From Morinoia aosen (Eukaryota; Arthropoda; Malacostraca; Amphipoda; Talitridae), in the NCBI GenBank assembly GCA_030386875.1, contig CM059578.1, forward strand, positions 17,655,009 to 17,719,008: a stretch of 64,000 nucleotides of DNA, given 5' to 3'. The position numbers and the translations under genes are program-made. Shown in pieces: positions 40,735 through 52,806 of this stretch. Position 1 is the stretch's first letter. The number at the start of each line of letters is the position of its first letter. The notes beneath the pieces were generated by a model, which was given only the letters and a program-made list of their open reading frames with translations, made no database searches and was not told the DNA's origin.

Positions 40735-41002
40735 TACCTTACCTTGGCTGTTGCCTATATTACCTTACCTTACCTTGGATGTTGCCTATATTACCTTACC
40801 TCACCTTGGCTGTTGCCTATATTACCTTACCTTACCTTGGCTGTTGCCTATATTACCTTACCTTACCTTGGCTGTTGCCTATATTACCTTACCTTACCTT
40901 GGCTGTTGCCTATATTACCTTACCTTACCTTACCTTGGCTGTTGCCCAAATTTCCTTACCTTACCTTACCTTACCTTGGCTGTTGCCTAAATTTCCTTAC
41001 CT
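40735..41002. repeat. CTTACCTTGGCTGTTGCC minisatellite
   Basis: About nine units of TTACCTTGGCTGTTGCCTAT plus ATTACC. Two later units have CAAATTTCC in place of TATATTACC, and TTACC is added in steps of five bases. The three long plus-strand frames here are produced by the repeat. Confidence 0.95.
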
Positions 41003-41689
41003 AAGATTTGCTCATCTTGTAAGAGAGTGCAAACTCTCTCCGAGCAATTTTTCCTTCTTTCTTCTTGTTTCTTTTGCAACCTTAAATCTTTTCTCAACTA
41101 AGAGTCTACGTCTGAAAGTCACCGCACACTGGACCAAATTAAGTTCAGGTAATCTTGTCTGTAATCTGTAATCTGTAATCTAATCTAATCTGAGTATAAC
41201 GTGATAAATTCCTTCTTTATATTTCTTTATTTTCTGACTGTGTGCTTACCAATGCCTTAATCTTTCTTTACAGTATAACTCTCGCTGCATTGGCTCCCTT
41301 GGACCAGTTATTGCTACTTCTTTCGATTTCACTCAGTCCTTGACTATGAGGTAAATACTTTCGTATTAAATTCCTTCAAAATTTGAAAGATATTAAAATT
41401 AAGCTCAAACTTCACTATCTTTCCCTTATTGCCTCTAATTTAATTTGTCTTTCTAGATTGTAGTTTGTCGGCCTTAGCGGGGTTCGCTTGCCGCGGCCTT
41501 GTTCTGCATGCCCCGACGTTTCGGCCGTCAAATTTCAACCTTCAAGTTCTTAAGACGTCTGTTCTTCGCTGAAGTTAACGGAAGTGCTGGCTATAACGTC
41601 CATTTTCCATTAAATGATTTGTAAACCTAGTCGTTGCTGTGCCTGGAGGTTCTCTCAACGGCCTTAATTAACCGACAATAATTTGTCGC
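41003..41689. other. No gene seen
   Basis: Contains CTTTACAGTATAACTCTCGC (41270) and an ATCTGTAATCTGTAATCTAA microsatellite (41155-41190). The TTTACAGTATAACT block and its position after a minisatellite recur at 53045. Confidence 0.45.
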
Positions 41690-43510
41690 CAAAATGGAGG
41701 GTTTTACTCCTGCTTTTGTTCCTGCGTTGAGCTTGTTCAGGTACGATAATATGTGTATGATAATACGTTTTTCGAAATCTTCTTTTCCTTTTAGTTATTT
41801 TTTCCGAATAATTTCTTAGGATTACAGTGAGCTCGACTGTCATTTTCGATGTAGTAGATGACAAGTTTTTTTATCTTTTTATTTCATATATGTATTTTTT
41901 TTTCTTATATTCATTTTCAATAAGCACATATATTAATATGTGTGTGTACGTATGTAGGTATATATATATATACATAAATAGATATACATGTTTCTATTTC
42001 ATTTCTTTACGCGAAAACCATCCGGTTAATAAATTTTATTGCACCAGCGACGTGACTCAAAAATCGATCTATCACTTCCCTAGAGGGCGTTTCTGTGAAT
42101 CGGAAAAAATGACATATATAATTAATGAAATAAAGCGCAATCTGAGCATATGAATAGTGGTAAAATTATCTCTCTGTCCGTATGTTGTACAAACTATGAA
42201 TTTTGATGTTGAGTATATGTTTGTTTACGCATTTCTGCCAGAATTTTGTAGATATTTGTTAATCATAAGTGGTAACCGGCTTACACTGTATCTCCATTTT
42301 ATCCCATGTACCCATGTCCGCATGATGTTGCAGAGAATATCGAGAAGATATGAAATATGTTTTTTTTTGTTATTGTTGTTCATCGACGGTAACTTGAGTT
42401 TTCTTAAAATTTCTTTTAGGAAATTGAAAAACTATTTCATTTAAACGTTTTTCGAATTTTTTTTCTATTCCTTATTTTTCCTCAGGTTATTTCTTACGAT
42501 TACACAGAGCTTTGGCTGTCATTTTAAATGTAGAAAGAGCAAGATTATTTTTTATGTTAATTAGCATTTTTCTTATACTCATTTTCAATACGTATGTATA
42601 TGAATATGTGTGTGTGAGTGTGTCTGTGTGTGCGCACGCAAATATGAATGTCTATGTATCTGTGTGCACATTCACACGTTCGTTCGTACATATGTATTTA
42701 TACACACATGTGCATATTTATGTTTCTATTTCTTTTTTTTGCTTAAAAAGCAAAACCTCAAGACACATTACATTTTAACCAAACCTCTGCGATCAATTAC
42801 CACTGAACCAAATTCCAGAAATAAACAAATTGATTGCGCTTGCTTAATGATTCATAAATCGATCTATCACGGCCCCGAAGGGCATTTCTGTGAATAGAAA
42901 AAATTAAAATGTAAAAACAGACAAATGAAATAAAGCCCTCGTGCAAAAATTATCTCTATATTTGTATGCCGAACAAGCCATGCATTTCATTTTTGAGTGT
43001 GAGCTTGTTTACGCATTTATAGATGTGCGTGCTGTGTTGCGCGATGTTCTTTATAAATTACTTAGTGACTAACCTCTTCTCAATACTTGATTGTCATTTA
43101 CGATGGTGTTTCAATCTGCTCCGGTATAGCGTTTTTTGTCTTTTTCTTACTTCGATAATTTCAACTAATAACTTGGGAGTTCCGAAAAATTCGTTGTTAG
43201 CAATCTCTTGGAATATAAAATATCCAAGAGATGATATTTTTCATTTTTTATTCAACTGCCCCTTGACAGAGTTAGACTATTAGCACGCCACATATGGTTT
43301 GTCTATTAGTACGCCTCGTTTATTCTGTCTATTATTATGCATCGTATGGCTTACCTATTTGTACACCTCGGATGGTTTGTCATTTAGTACTCCTCGTATG
43401 GAACTTTTGTTTTAGGACGTCTTATATTAAGAAATTTTTAAGAGCCAATATGTTGGCATGTATCTCATGTGGCAACTTGGAAATGAACGGTTTTTCTTTC
43501 TTTTCTTTTC
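41690..43510 (-). repeat. Dispersed repeat family R, copy 2 (inverted)
   Basis: Reverse complement of copies 1 and 3. Shared landmarks are the GTACGCCTCGT/ATTAGTACTCCTCGTATGG array (43290-43400), the CCCGAAGGGCATTTCTGTGA block (42874) and CCCTAGAGGGCGTTTCTGTG (42080). With copy 1 it makes a large inverted pair around the LINE fragment and minisatellite. Confidence 0.8.
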
Positions 43511-46500
43511 TTTCTTTCAACTGAGTTTGGTACGATAAAAAGTGTGAGTTAGTTTACACGAAAAGTGCAAAGTATTGTCTGCCCGACACTGTCAAGTGGT
43601 ATCCAGAAGAGTCGAGATCAAGTACACACCCCTCACGCACACACCACAAGTCAAGGAAGAGCTAGGAAAGTCGAGTTCGAGCTAGGAAAGTCGAGTACAA
43701 GCACACACACCCCACACTCAAACACCACAAGGCAAGTACGAGCTAGGAAAGTCGAGGATAATACAGCACAGGCCCGAGAGACTGATCTGAAAGCCTTAAT
43801 TGATTCAAGAAATAGCGTAATTTGAGTTCAAATTACAAAAACCACCTAGAAGATTCACGAATCCTGAGACCGTGTGACGAGAATCCTGCGTTTGGTGCAG
43901 GAATCCTGAGGCCTTGGCGCAGGGGTCGAAAATCCAAATTTTTATATACAAATCCAGATTTATGCCATCCCTAGGTTACACGATGTCCTGTTAACAATTT
44001 TAAAAAGAGTGTGTGGGCACTGGACTAGCATTCAGCATATGAACTATAAGCACTGTGTATGTGCATGTATTTGCGTATTTGTATTCACATATACATATAT
44101 GTGTGCGCTAAAGTGGTAACTAGAATTTGGACGAGAAATACCGTTTTTTTCGGTTCACTCTCAACTTGCAACATTACCTAACACGTCATCTCTCTTTACT
44201 AATGTGAAGCACTCAAAAAAGTGTAAATTTGTCGCGTGATCACTCACATATGTTTTACTAAGATGCTTATCAAATAATGACCGTTATGTTAAAAAAAATT
44301 AATTCGGAAAACAAAACTTGTAATTTCCATATCATTCTAACTTGTATACTGGTATCCGTGTGCATGTGTGTGAGCATGTGTATGCGTACGCACATATATC
44401 TGTGTGCACTGGACTATCATCTAACATATGAACTATAAATACCGCCTTTTTTCACTCGCAACTTGTAACACTACCATAACTCGTCATTTTCACTTTATTA
44501 TTTTGAAACATTTGCAAAAAATTAAATTTGTTGTGTGATCACCCATATATGTTCGAATAAGATGGTTATCAACGAATGCCCACTATGTTAAAAAATTTAA
44601 TTAGAAAAACAAAACTTGTAATTTTCATGCTTGTATCCTGGTCTCTGTGTGCATGTGTATGTGTATGTATGCCAACATTCGTATATGTTTGTACATTCAT
44701 ACATTTACTCACAATAGTTCTTGCAAAATCTCTAATCAATCGACTTGCATTTGCCTTGTAAACTTGGTGTGTGGGTTAAACCGTGCTCATTTAAGCAATC
44801 AGGTAAGTGTAATTTTTCATAAGTGTATTCTTTTTTGTTCAAGCTCGCTCGAAATGATATTTTTGAATGTCTGCCACAACAAGCAACTATAATATTATTC
44901 CCTGATTTCATGAAATCCAAAGCTGAAATGTCAATGTACGTGCAAACTGTCACTTGTGTTTTCACCCAACAAAGTTCTTATTTTTATAGCTTCCATGAAT
45001 TAACAAACACTATTCAATTTCAATTAAGCAGCTATAGGAGACATTTTTGCACTTTTTCCTCCGTTTTCGGACACGCATTATAGACTTGACCGTCGTTTTC
45101 ACTTATTTATGTTTCTCAATTAAAAACATTTGCATCATGTTTCGAAAATAACGTAACTTTTTTTAATTTCGTAACTTTGTGGAACATTAATGTGTTCTTC
45201 TATTATTCACATCCTAAAATGTTCTCGTTAGTCTTGTGTGATGCAAATCATTATACGCTCATGAGAATGTTATGTCAACCCCATCTTGGTGGTCACTCTC
45301 ACATAACACTCCAATAATGTTGTACATGTCTTGGTAGCCGTTGTAGAATAATCATTTTCATGTTTCTGACTCATGTAGACTGTTATGCGGCTATATTATT
45401 AGCATGGAAATATCATAATTTCGTTGAGTGTTAAAAGACATTTTCTCCGAGACCCTCGATTGGAATACTAGTCTATACGTAGGAATAAAAATATAGTTCT
45501 GAATGTCAACCTCGCTGCCTTGAACGCAGGATTATTTCGATCCACCCGTTTTACTTTCAATAAATTACTTATACCGCAAGTCCTTGAGCTCGTATTTCAC
45601 TGCAAGTGTGCACTAAAATGAGTTTTCTCAACTATACTTTGTGACATGATTCGTGTTTTCTTTTAAAATTGTAGGTACATATATCATCAAATCTTGAGTA
45701 AGGAACACTAGGGATACATAACCCTCAATCATTTTTTTCGACTATAGTGACATGGGTATTACGATACTCGCGTGTGTGTATCATATACGTGTATTTTCCT
45801 TACTTTAAAATATTTTAAAAACCAATGATGTTTTCTACCATATCTATTGGATATAAACAGTTTTTTTTCTTTTTTCAACGGTTTTGCATTAGTGACAAAT
45901 GTTGAAGTATGAAGAATGGAAATAATATAGTCTCAGCATGTCACTCGTATAAAGTAAATAATTGAATTTTTATTTAACTTTACTCGCACTGACGAATGAG
46001 CTTGCCAATAACAACTATAAGGAAGTAGTGTATAGCTGATAAACGTATCATTTAAGTTATTCATTCATTCAGCAAGAAGTAGAAATTTCCATGAGAAAAA
46101 ACCCAATTAATCTTCAATAAAAAAAAATTCCTTTGCCTGCAATTTTAACATTTTTCTCTCTGACCTATTCTAAGAAAGGACAAAAATTAGCTTGTATCTA
46201 AATTTCTCACAAAATTATCGAAAAAATCAAGTTATAATCTGAGGACAACACAGATATTTTAGGTTTCACATTCTCTCGGTTTTCCCAACAATAACATAGA
46301 CACTGGTACATAAAAAGAAAAAATTCATGGTGATAGATTCGTATCGCTTAAAAATGACAAATGGCTTCAAAATTTTTACACATTAGGGATATTATCTACA
46401 CGGATTTGTTTGTTTGGCGTCTACATTTTACCGATTTATATTGGTATCATCTGCAAGGTATTGAAGCCTGAATCACAGATACGCTCATCTCATCATTTGT

Positions 46501-46640
46501 ATAGTAAATTTATGTTATAAATTATAAAATGCATGTAATCTCTAAGTAAAGGCTTTCTCATGGCCCGAATTTTAGTCTAACCAACGGCAGAGTGATTTGC
46601 AGTAGTCCATTACAGTGTGACCGCAATGAAAGTCATAAGC
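43511..46640. other. Long interval without a recognised gene
   Basis: Includes an imperfect ~80-bp duplication (AGCTAGGAAAGTCGAG with ACACACCCC...ACACCACAAG, 43600-43760). Two related segments have TGTGTGCATGTGTATG and the AATTTTTGTCGTGTGATCAC-like pattern (44150-44420 and 44440-44700), an old tandem duplication of about 290 bp. No coding frame with a domain. Confidence 0.5.
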
Positions 46641-46683
46641 ACCACAATGCTACGAAGACGGGAAGCAGAGATTGAGATCACAC

Positions 46684-46981
46684 AGGCCATTGCTCGCCAT
46701 AGCCATGTGGCCAGAGGTTTCTGCCGCCGTGCGGCAGACCCGGGATCGAGTCCCGGCGCTGGCGGTGGCGATTTTCTCTATTGGGTATAGGGGAAAAATT
46801 CCAAGTACAATACCCCAATCTACCCAGGTGTCTGAAATGGGTACCGGTCTTGACCGGGGGAAAGCGTCATGGCGTCCTGGCGTTAGATATAAGGCATTTG
46901 AAAATCCAATGTACAAGGTGATATGTATCAGGCTTGATTGGAAATAAAGCATCCGTAGATGCCTTCATTATTATTATTTTA
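46684..46981 (+). mobile_element. tRNA-derived SINE
   Basis: The tRNA-like head has a Pol III B box (GGATCGAGTCC at 46743-46753; one mismatch to GGTTCGANTCC) and a weaker A-box-like TGGCCAGAGG about 35 bp upstream. A body (GGGTACCGGTCTTGACCGGG, then GCGTCATGGCG) and a short TTATTATTATT tail ending near 46981 follow. A clean target duplication was not identified. The head does not fold as an intact tRNA. Confidence 0.72.
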
Positions 46982-47420
46982 AGTTTTGGCGTTATGATGT
47001 ACCTGAAGATGATGAAATGGATCGATGTCGTCGTCGCTGTTTGCTATCGCCGAGAAACGCTTTCAAGGCCAGGGCAAGAATAAATAAAAAAAATACATTC
47101 TGATCGTTTAAAAACGGTGAAAAGTTTCAAACTATTATCGCCAAGTTGAATTGATCCTTATTATTCAATGATTTTCTTGTACGCGAGACACCAAATCAAG
47201 GTTAGAATTATCAAACTTCGAACTTGTTTCCAAAAGAACGGATCACGAGCACTTAAAAAAAAGCAATACAAGATACGAATGAGTCTATGAGTCTATGAAC
47301 AAAGAAATATACTGAATGAGTCGGGTTTTTCTTCCGCTCTCTAGATTTATTAGTTATACTACCGAATAGATTTACGACATTTGAGTTCTCCGATTATTAG
47401 GAATAAATCATGAGTTATGT
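46982..47420. other. No gene seen
   Basis: A+T-rich, no coding signal. Confidence 0.4.
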
Positions 47421-48960
47421 AATGAGAATTAATGACGATAGCGGGGCTGCCACCACCCAGGGAGACCCCGGGACTAATATTTAGTTACCCTTTAAACAAG
47501 CGTGCGTTATTCTCTTTGGTAGTAGCGGCTGAGGGCCAAGGGCACGTGTTTCTGGTGCAAGTTCACGAGAGACGAGAGAGGAAATATACGAGGCCCAAGC
47601 TTGGTACGTTTATTGGAAGGCAGGTAAGGATCGCAGAGCACGCGTGGTAAAAACAACCTTTTACAATTTCGGAACAACAGGACAACTCAAACCACGATTA
47701 TCTTTCGAGGGATTGCTCACGATAACACCACGACAACGGTGTAACCAATATTTCAAGTCAAGGAAATTGTCGAGCCCCGAATGTCGAGCCACTGAAAACG
47801 TCTAGCCAAATAAGCGTATAGCAGACGCTTTGAACTCATGCGCCCTCACGACACAATCAATAACTTGCCGTTGATTTTGCCAACGATTAAACCGAACACC
47901 AGTTTTTTGTATGAAATTGAATACCCTGCCTCGCTCTCACCAATCAACCCCGACAACCCGGTTTGTCCGTTCTCGACTACGGCTCCGCACGAAGTGACGT
48001 CTACTCGTCCCACTCAACCACCCCCCCCCCCCCCCGAAGGGGAGGGTGGTCGCCACACGAGCAGGGTAACAAGGGGCGAGAAAGTTCTGAGCCGCCCCTC
48101 CCCCACACAACCGGGGGTACGGCTGGGGGAGAGGGGTCGGGTCTCATGGCCTTCCTCGCCTCCCGTCACGGTAATTAATAATGGTTCGCCGGACAGCGAT
48201 TCTGGGCTCCGCGCCCTGCGCCGTCGGTCTGGTGTTCCCACATTTTTACAGCGCTGTGGCTGCATAGGCCAGCGCATCAAATTATCGAATTTAATATGGG
48301 GAGGATTTCTCTTCTGAGAACGTCCCGTTCATATATTTCCCAAGACCATAGCACGAAAGCCGGCCTTCATTTACGACCCGTGTAATATGAGATGCTGTCT
48401 TCACATTATATTTTCCGCTCGGCAACGCTAACGGCTAAAATCCCTGATCTACCTCCCGCTCGGCAAAATGGGAGATAGGGGATGAATCTGACTTCATACA
48501 ATACTCCTTCATGAACATGTTAAGACCCAGTGGTGATCTCAACAAGCTGTTCGCTCGTACACCACCACACAAGCTTCGAATGACCAGCCGCCACCTCACG
48601 CAACGGCGGGTTTCGAGGCGCCACCCCACGAAACGGCAGGCTTCGAGGCACCACCCTGCTCAATGGCTGGCGTCGAGACACCACCTAACCACCAACCGCT
48701 GGGGACGCGTGTTCAGCGCGTTACCACCAAGTCTTATATAACGGGGTGCAGTAGAAGCTCGGCCAATCGTCTTACCTCGGCTCCGATCTACACAACACGC
48801 ACCGAAGTCTACAAACTCAAGACAGCTAAAGACTCAACTGCCTCTACCGCCGCTTCGCACTCAATAGTCACTACACCGCCAGCCGTGCTGCCACTCCACA
48901 ATCCACATCGCCTGACGGTCCTCCAAGAAGTATCTTGAACCATTACTAGCTGACAGCAAT
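47421..48960. other. G+C-rich unassigned block
   Basis: About 1.5 kb much richer in G+C than the flanks. It contains a C17 run (48023-48040), a GGGGGAGAGGGGT/ACCCC-type segment and an imperfect 35-bp repeat (CGCCACC..AC.CAACGGC.GG.TTCGAGGC, 48580-48690). The open frames (47838-48317 +, 48511-48741 +, 48014-48280 -) have no recognisable domain and are Pro/Arg/Ser-rich as expected from composition. An LTR or non-coding TE body is possible. Confidence 0.4.
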
Positions 48961-49779
48961 ATTTTCCTCGTGTGCCATTACAGTCGGCGATATTTCCTAT
49001 AGAACGGCATTTATTCCAATTGTGTTTTCTTACCCTGTCGGGATCGTTAGTACCTCAGGTACTCGCTTCAGGCATTGATATTCAAAGTCCTTAGATATTC
49101 ATAGTCTGCCCGGAGCGTAAAGTAGTCTGAGGGAGAACACCACAGCCCTATGTGGAGACGGTCGTCGGCCAGTCTGCTGTTTTGAAACCAATCGAGGAGC
49201 CAAACTCACCTCAACCCAGCTTTTATTTTCAAAATATTTCATTTATAAAGTTCAGATCATTGTTTTAGCTGTAAATTATGACCGATTTAAATCTTATAGG
49301 CCCGATAGTTTGGATATGAGAAAAATCTCACGACTGGTTTTAGAAAAATAAAGTTGCTCATAGGGGGAGGGGGGATTTAGAGGATGTAAAGGGAGTTCTG
49401 CTTCTAATCGATGATAAAGATATCTGTGAGCTATCTGTTTAATTAGAGAAAGAATTTAGCTTTAAATTGAGACTAAATTTAAACTTTCAGATGCAATAAA
49501 TTAGAAATTAAAGCTGGTTTAAAATGAGTTTTTTTTCAGAAGAAGGGACCGCTTGATGGGGGGAGGGAAAAGGAAGCTCCACTCCTACCCTCTCTTGCTA
49601 AAATAAAAAATTTGTGAGCTATTTGTCTGGTTAGAAAAAGGGTTTAGTTTAAAATTGAGGCTATATTGAAATATTTAGATGCATTAGGTTAGAAATTAGA
49701 GCTGGTTCAAAATGGGGACCACTTTAGGAGGGGAGTAAAGGGAGCTCCACTCCCCCCTTCCTGGGCGAGAAAGAAAGAA
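48961..49779. other. Two diverged tandem segments, no gene
   Basis: Segments at about 49345-49560 and 49560-49760 share TTAGAAATTA(A/G)AGCTGGTT and GGGGGAG..GGGAGCTCCACTCC. This is an old duplication of about 200 bp. No coding signal. Confidence 0.5.
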
Positions 49780-52100
49780 CGAAAAAAAGAAAAACGTTTA
49801 TTTTCCAAGTTGCCACATATGATACTTGTCAACATATTGGGTTTTAAAAAGTTTCTTAATATAGGACGTCCTAAAACAAAAGTTCCATACGAGGAGTACT
49901 AATTGACAAACCATCAGAGGTGTACAAATAGAAAAGCCATACGAGGCACAATAATTGACAAACTATACGAGGTGTACTAATAAACAAACTATCAGAGGTG
50001 TACAAATAGATAGACCATACGAGGCATATTAATGGACAAAATACACGAGGCGTACTAATAGACAAACCATACGTGGCGTGCTAATAGTCTAACAAAAGTT
50101 CCATAAGAGGAGAACTAATTGGCAAACCATCCGAGGTGTACAAATAGATAAGCCATACGAGGCATAATAATAGGCAAACTATACGAGGTGTACTATAAGA
50201 GACAAAATATCAGAGGTGTACAAATAGAAAGACCATACGAGGCATATTAATAGACAAAATATACGAGGCGTACTAATAGACAAACCATACATGGCGCGCT
50301 AATAGTCTAACTCTGGCAAGGGTAGTTGAATGAGAAATGAAAAATATCATCTCTTGGATATTTTATATTCCAAGAGATGGCTAACAACTTGTAAATAATT
50401 CGAATACTGCTAAGGAATTATTCGAAACTCCCAAGTTCTTAGTTGAAATTATCGAAGTAGGAAAAGGACAAAAAACGCTATACGGGAGCAGATTGAAACC
50501 CCATCGTAAATGACAATCAAGTATTGAGAAAAGGTTGATCATGAAGTAATTTTTAAAGAACATCGAAGTAGGAAAAAGACAAAAAACGCTATACCGGAGC
50601 AGATTGAAACACTATCGTAGATGACAATCAAGTATTGGTTAGTCACGAAGTAATTTATAAAGAACATCGCGCAACACAGCACGCACATATAGAAATGCGT
50701 AAACAAACTTACACTCAAAAATGAAATGCATGGCTTGTTCAGCACACAAATATAGAGATAATTTTTGCACGAGCGCTTTATTTCATTTATCTGTTTATAC
50801 TTTTAATTTCTTCTATTCACAGAAATGCCCTTCGGGGCCGTGATAGATCGATTTATAAATCATTAAGCAAGCGCAATCAATTTGTTTATTTCTGAAAATT
50901 GGTTCAGTGATAACTGATCGCAGAGCTTTAGGTAAAATGTAATGTGTCATGAGGTTTTGCTTTTTACGCAAAAAGTAGAAAATAGAAACATATATATGTG
51001 CATGTGCTTATTATATATATATGTACGAAACGTGTGCATGTGTACACTGATACATAGATATTCATGTTTGCTTGCTCACACATACACACCCATGCACATA
51101 CTAACACACATTTTCATATATATATAGACGTATTGAAAATGAATGTAAGAGAAATGCTAATAAACATGAAAAATAATCTTGCTCTTTCTATATTTGAAAT
51201 GACAGCCAAAGCTCTGATGAATCGTAAGAAATAACCTGAGGAAAAATAAGGAATTGAAAAAGGACTTTCGAAAACGTAAAATGGAATCGTTTTTTTGATT
51301 TCCTAAAATAAATTTTAAGAAAACTCAAGTTACCGCCGAGGAACAACAACAACAACAAAAAAAACATATTTCATATCTTCTCGATATTCTCTGCGACATC
51401 ATGCGGACATGGGTACATGGGATAAAATGGAGGTTCAGTGTAAGCCGGTTACCATGCACTCATGATTGACAAATATCTACAAAATTTTGGCAGAAATGCG
51501 TAAACAAACATATACTCAACATCAAAATTCATAGCTTGTACAACATACGGACAGAAAGATAATTCTACCACAATTTATATGTTCAAATTGCGCTTAATTT
51601 ATTTCATTAATGGTATTTGTCATTAATCCGATTCACAGAAACGCCCTCTGGGGAAGTGATAGATCTATTTTTGAATCATTTCGCTAGTGCAATAAATGTA
51701 TTAACCGGATGGGTTATGCGTAAAGAAATGAAATAGAAACATGTATATCTATTTATGTAGATATATATATATATATACCTACATACGTACACACACATAT
51801 TAATATATATTACATATTGAAATGAAATATAAGAAAATAAAATTCATTAATAGAATAAAAAATAAAAAGATAAAAACTACCTACCATCTACTACACCGAA
51901 AATGACAATTGAGCTCACTGTAATCCTAAGAAATTATTCGGAAAAAAATAACTATAAAGAAAAGAAGACTTCGAAAAACGTAAAAATGAACTGGTTTCTA
52001 ATTTATTCATAGAAATTTTAAAGAAAACTCAGGTTACAGTCAAGAAACAACACAACTCTTCAGCATTATTCGGACATGTGTGCATGGGATAAAATGGAGT
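49780..52100 (+). repeat. Dispersed repeat family R, copy 3
   Basis: Direct copy of the family. Its 20-22-bp array is expanded at 49885-50310 (about 20 units of CCATACGAGGCATATTAATAG, CATCAGAGGTGTACAAATAG and related). An internal block at 50390-50550 is duplicated at 50560-50650. It ends at GGGATAAAATGGAGTA, as copy 1 does. Confidence 0.8.
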
Positions 52101-52465
52101 ATCCCACACATGAGGTTTGGAGCACGAACGGAGGTGAGATCGTGAACTGGTCCCTAATTTTAAGCTTATTACGATTGCTACTACTATCATTACTGCTATT
52201 ATTACCTTTATCGTCTTGACTATCGCTACTGAAAATCACCCAGTGTCACTTGTGCCTGCGGAAGTAACCATACGTGCAAACGGACGAGTGCTGAGAAGTT
52301 CCGTCGGGGCTGCCATCAAAGCCCGCGGTTGAGCAAGAGGGCGAACATTTCTGTTCCTCTTGTGCTGTCCTCTCCCTTCTCCTCTAATTTGCTCTTATAT
52401 CTTCCGTGTTACTTTTTCCATTAGGGTGTCCTTAATTATTAATGTTTAAACCTAGCAATTATTAA
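52101..52465. other. No gene seen
   Basis: Unassigned sequence leading into the 38-bp minisatellite. Confidence 0.4.
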
Positions 52466-52806
52466 TTCACCTTCGTCGTCGTCCTCCTTGAGAGGCGACG
52501 CTTAACTTGCCTTTTGTCGTCCTCCTTGAGAGGCGACGCTTAACTTACCTTTTGTCGTCCTCCTTGAGAGGCGACGCTGAACTTACCTTTTGTCGGCCTC
52601 CTTGAGAGGCGACGCTTAACTTACCTTTTGTCGTCCTCCTTGAGAGGCGACGCTTAACTTACCTTTTGTCGTCCTCCTTGAGAGGCGACGCTTAACTTAC
52701 CTTTTGTCGTCCTCCTTGAGAGGCGACGCTTAACTTACCGTTTGTCGTCCTCCTTGAGAGGCGACGCTTAACTTACCTTTTGTCGTCCTCCTTGAGAGGC
52801 GACCCA
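52466..52806. repeat. 38-bp minisatellite
   Basis: Nine units of GTCGTCCTCCTTGAGAGGCG + ACGCTTAACTTACCTTTT with very few differences. CTCCTTGAGAGG inside the unit is a short imperfect palindrome. Not divisible by three; no coding role. Confidence 0.97.

Noticed and set aside
40569..41171. Plus-strand frames reading YLTLAVAYITLP repeats
   Set aside because: They are translations of the TTACCTTGGCTGTTGCC minisatellite; unit length varies in steps of five, so no frame is kept by selection.
46684..46765. Possible functional tRNA gene
   Set aside because: Only the B box is well conserved; the acceptor stem and A box do not fit, and the SINE body and tail follow.
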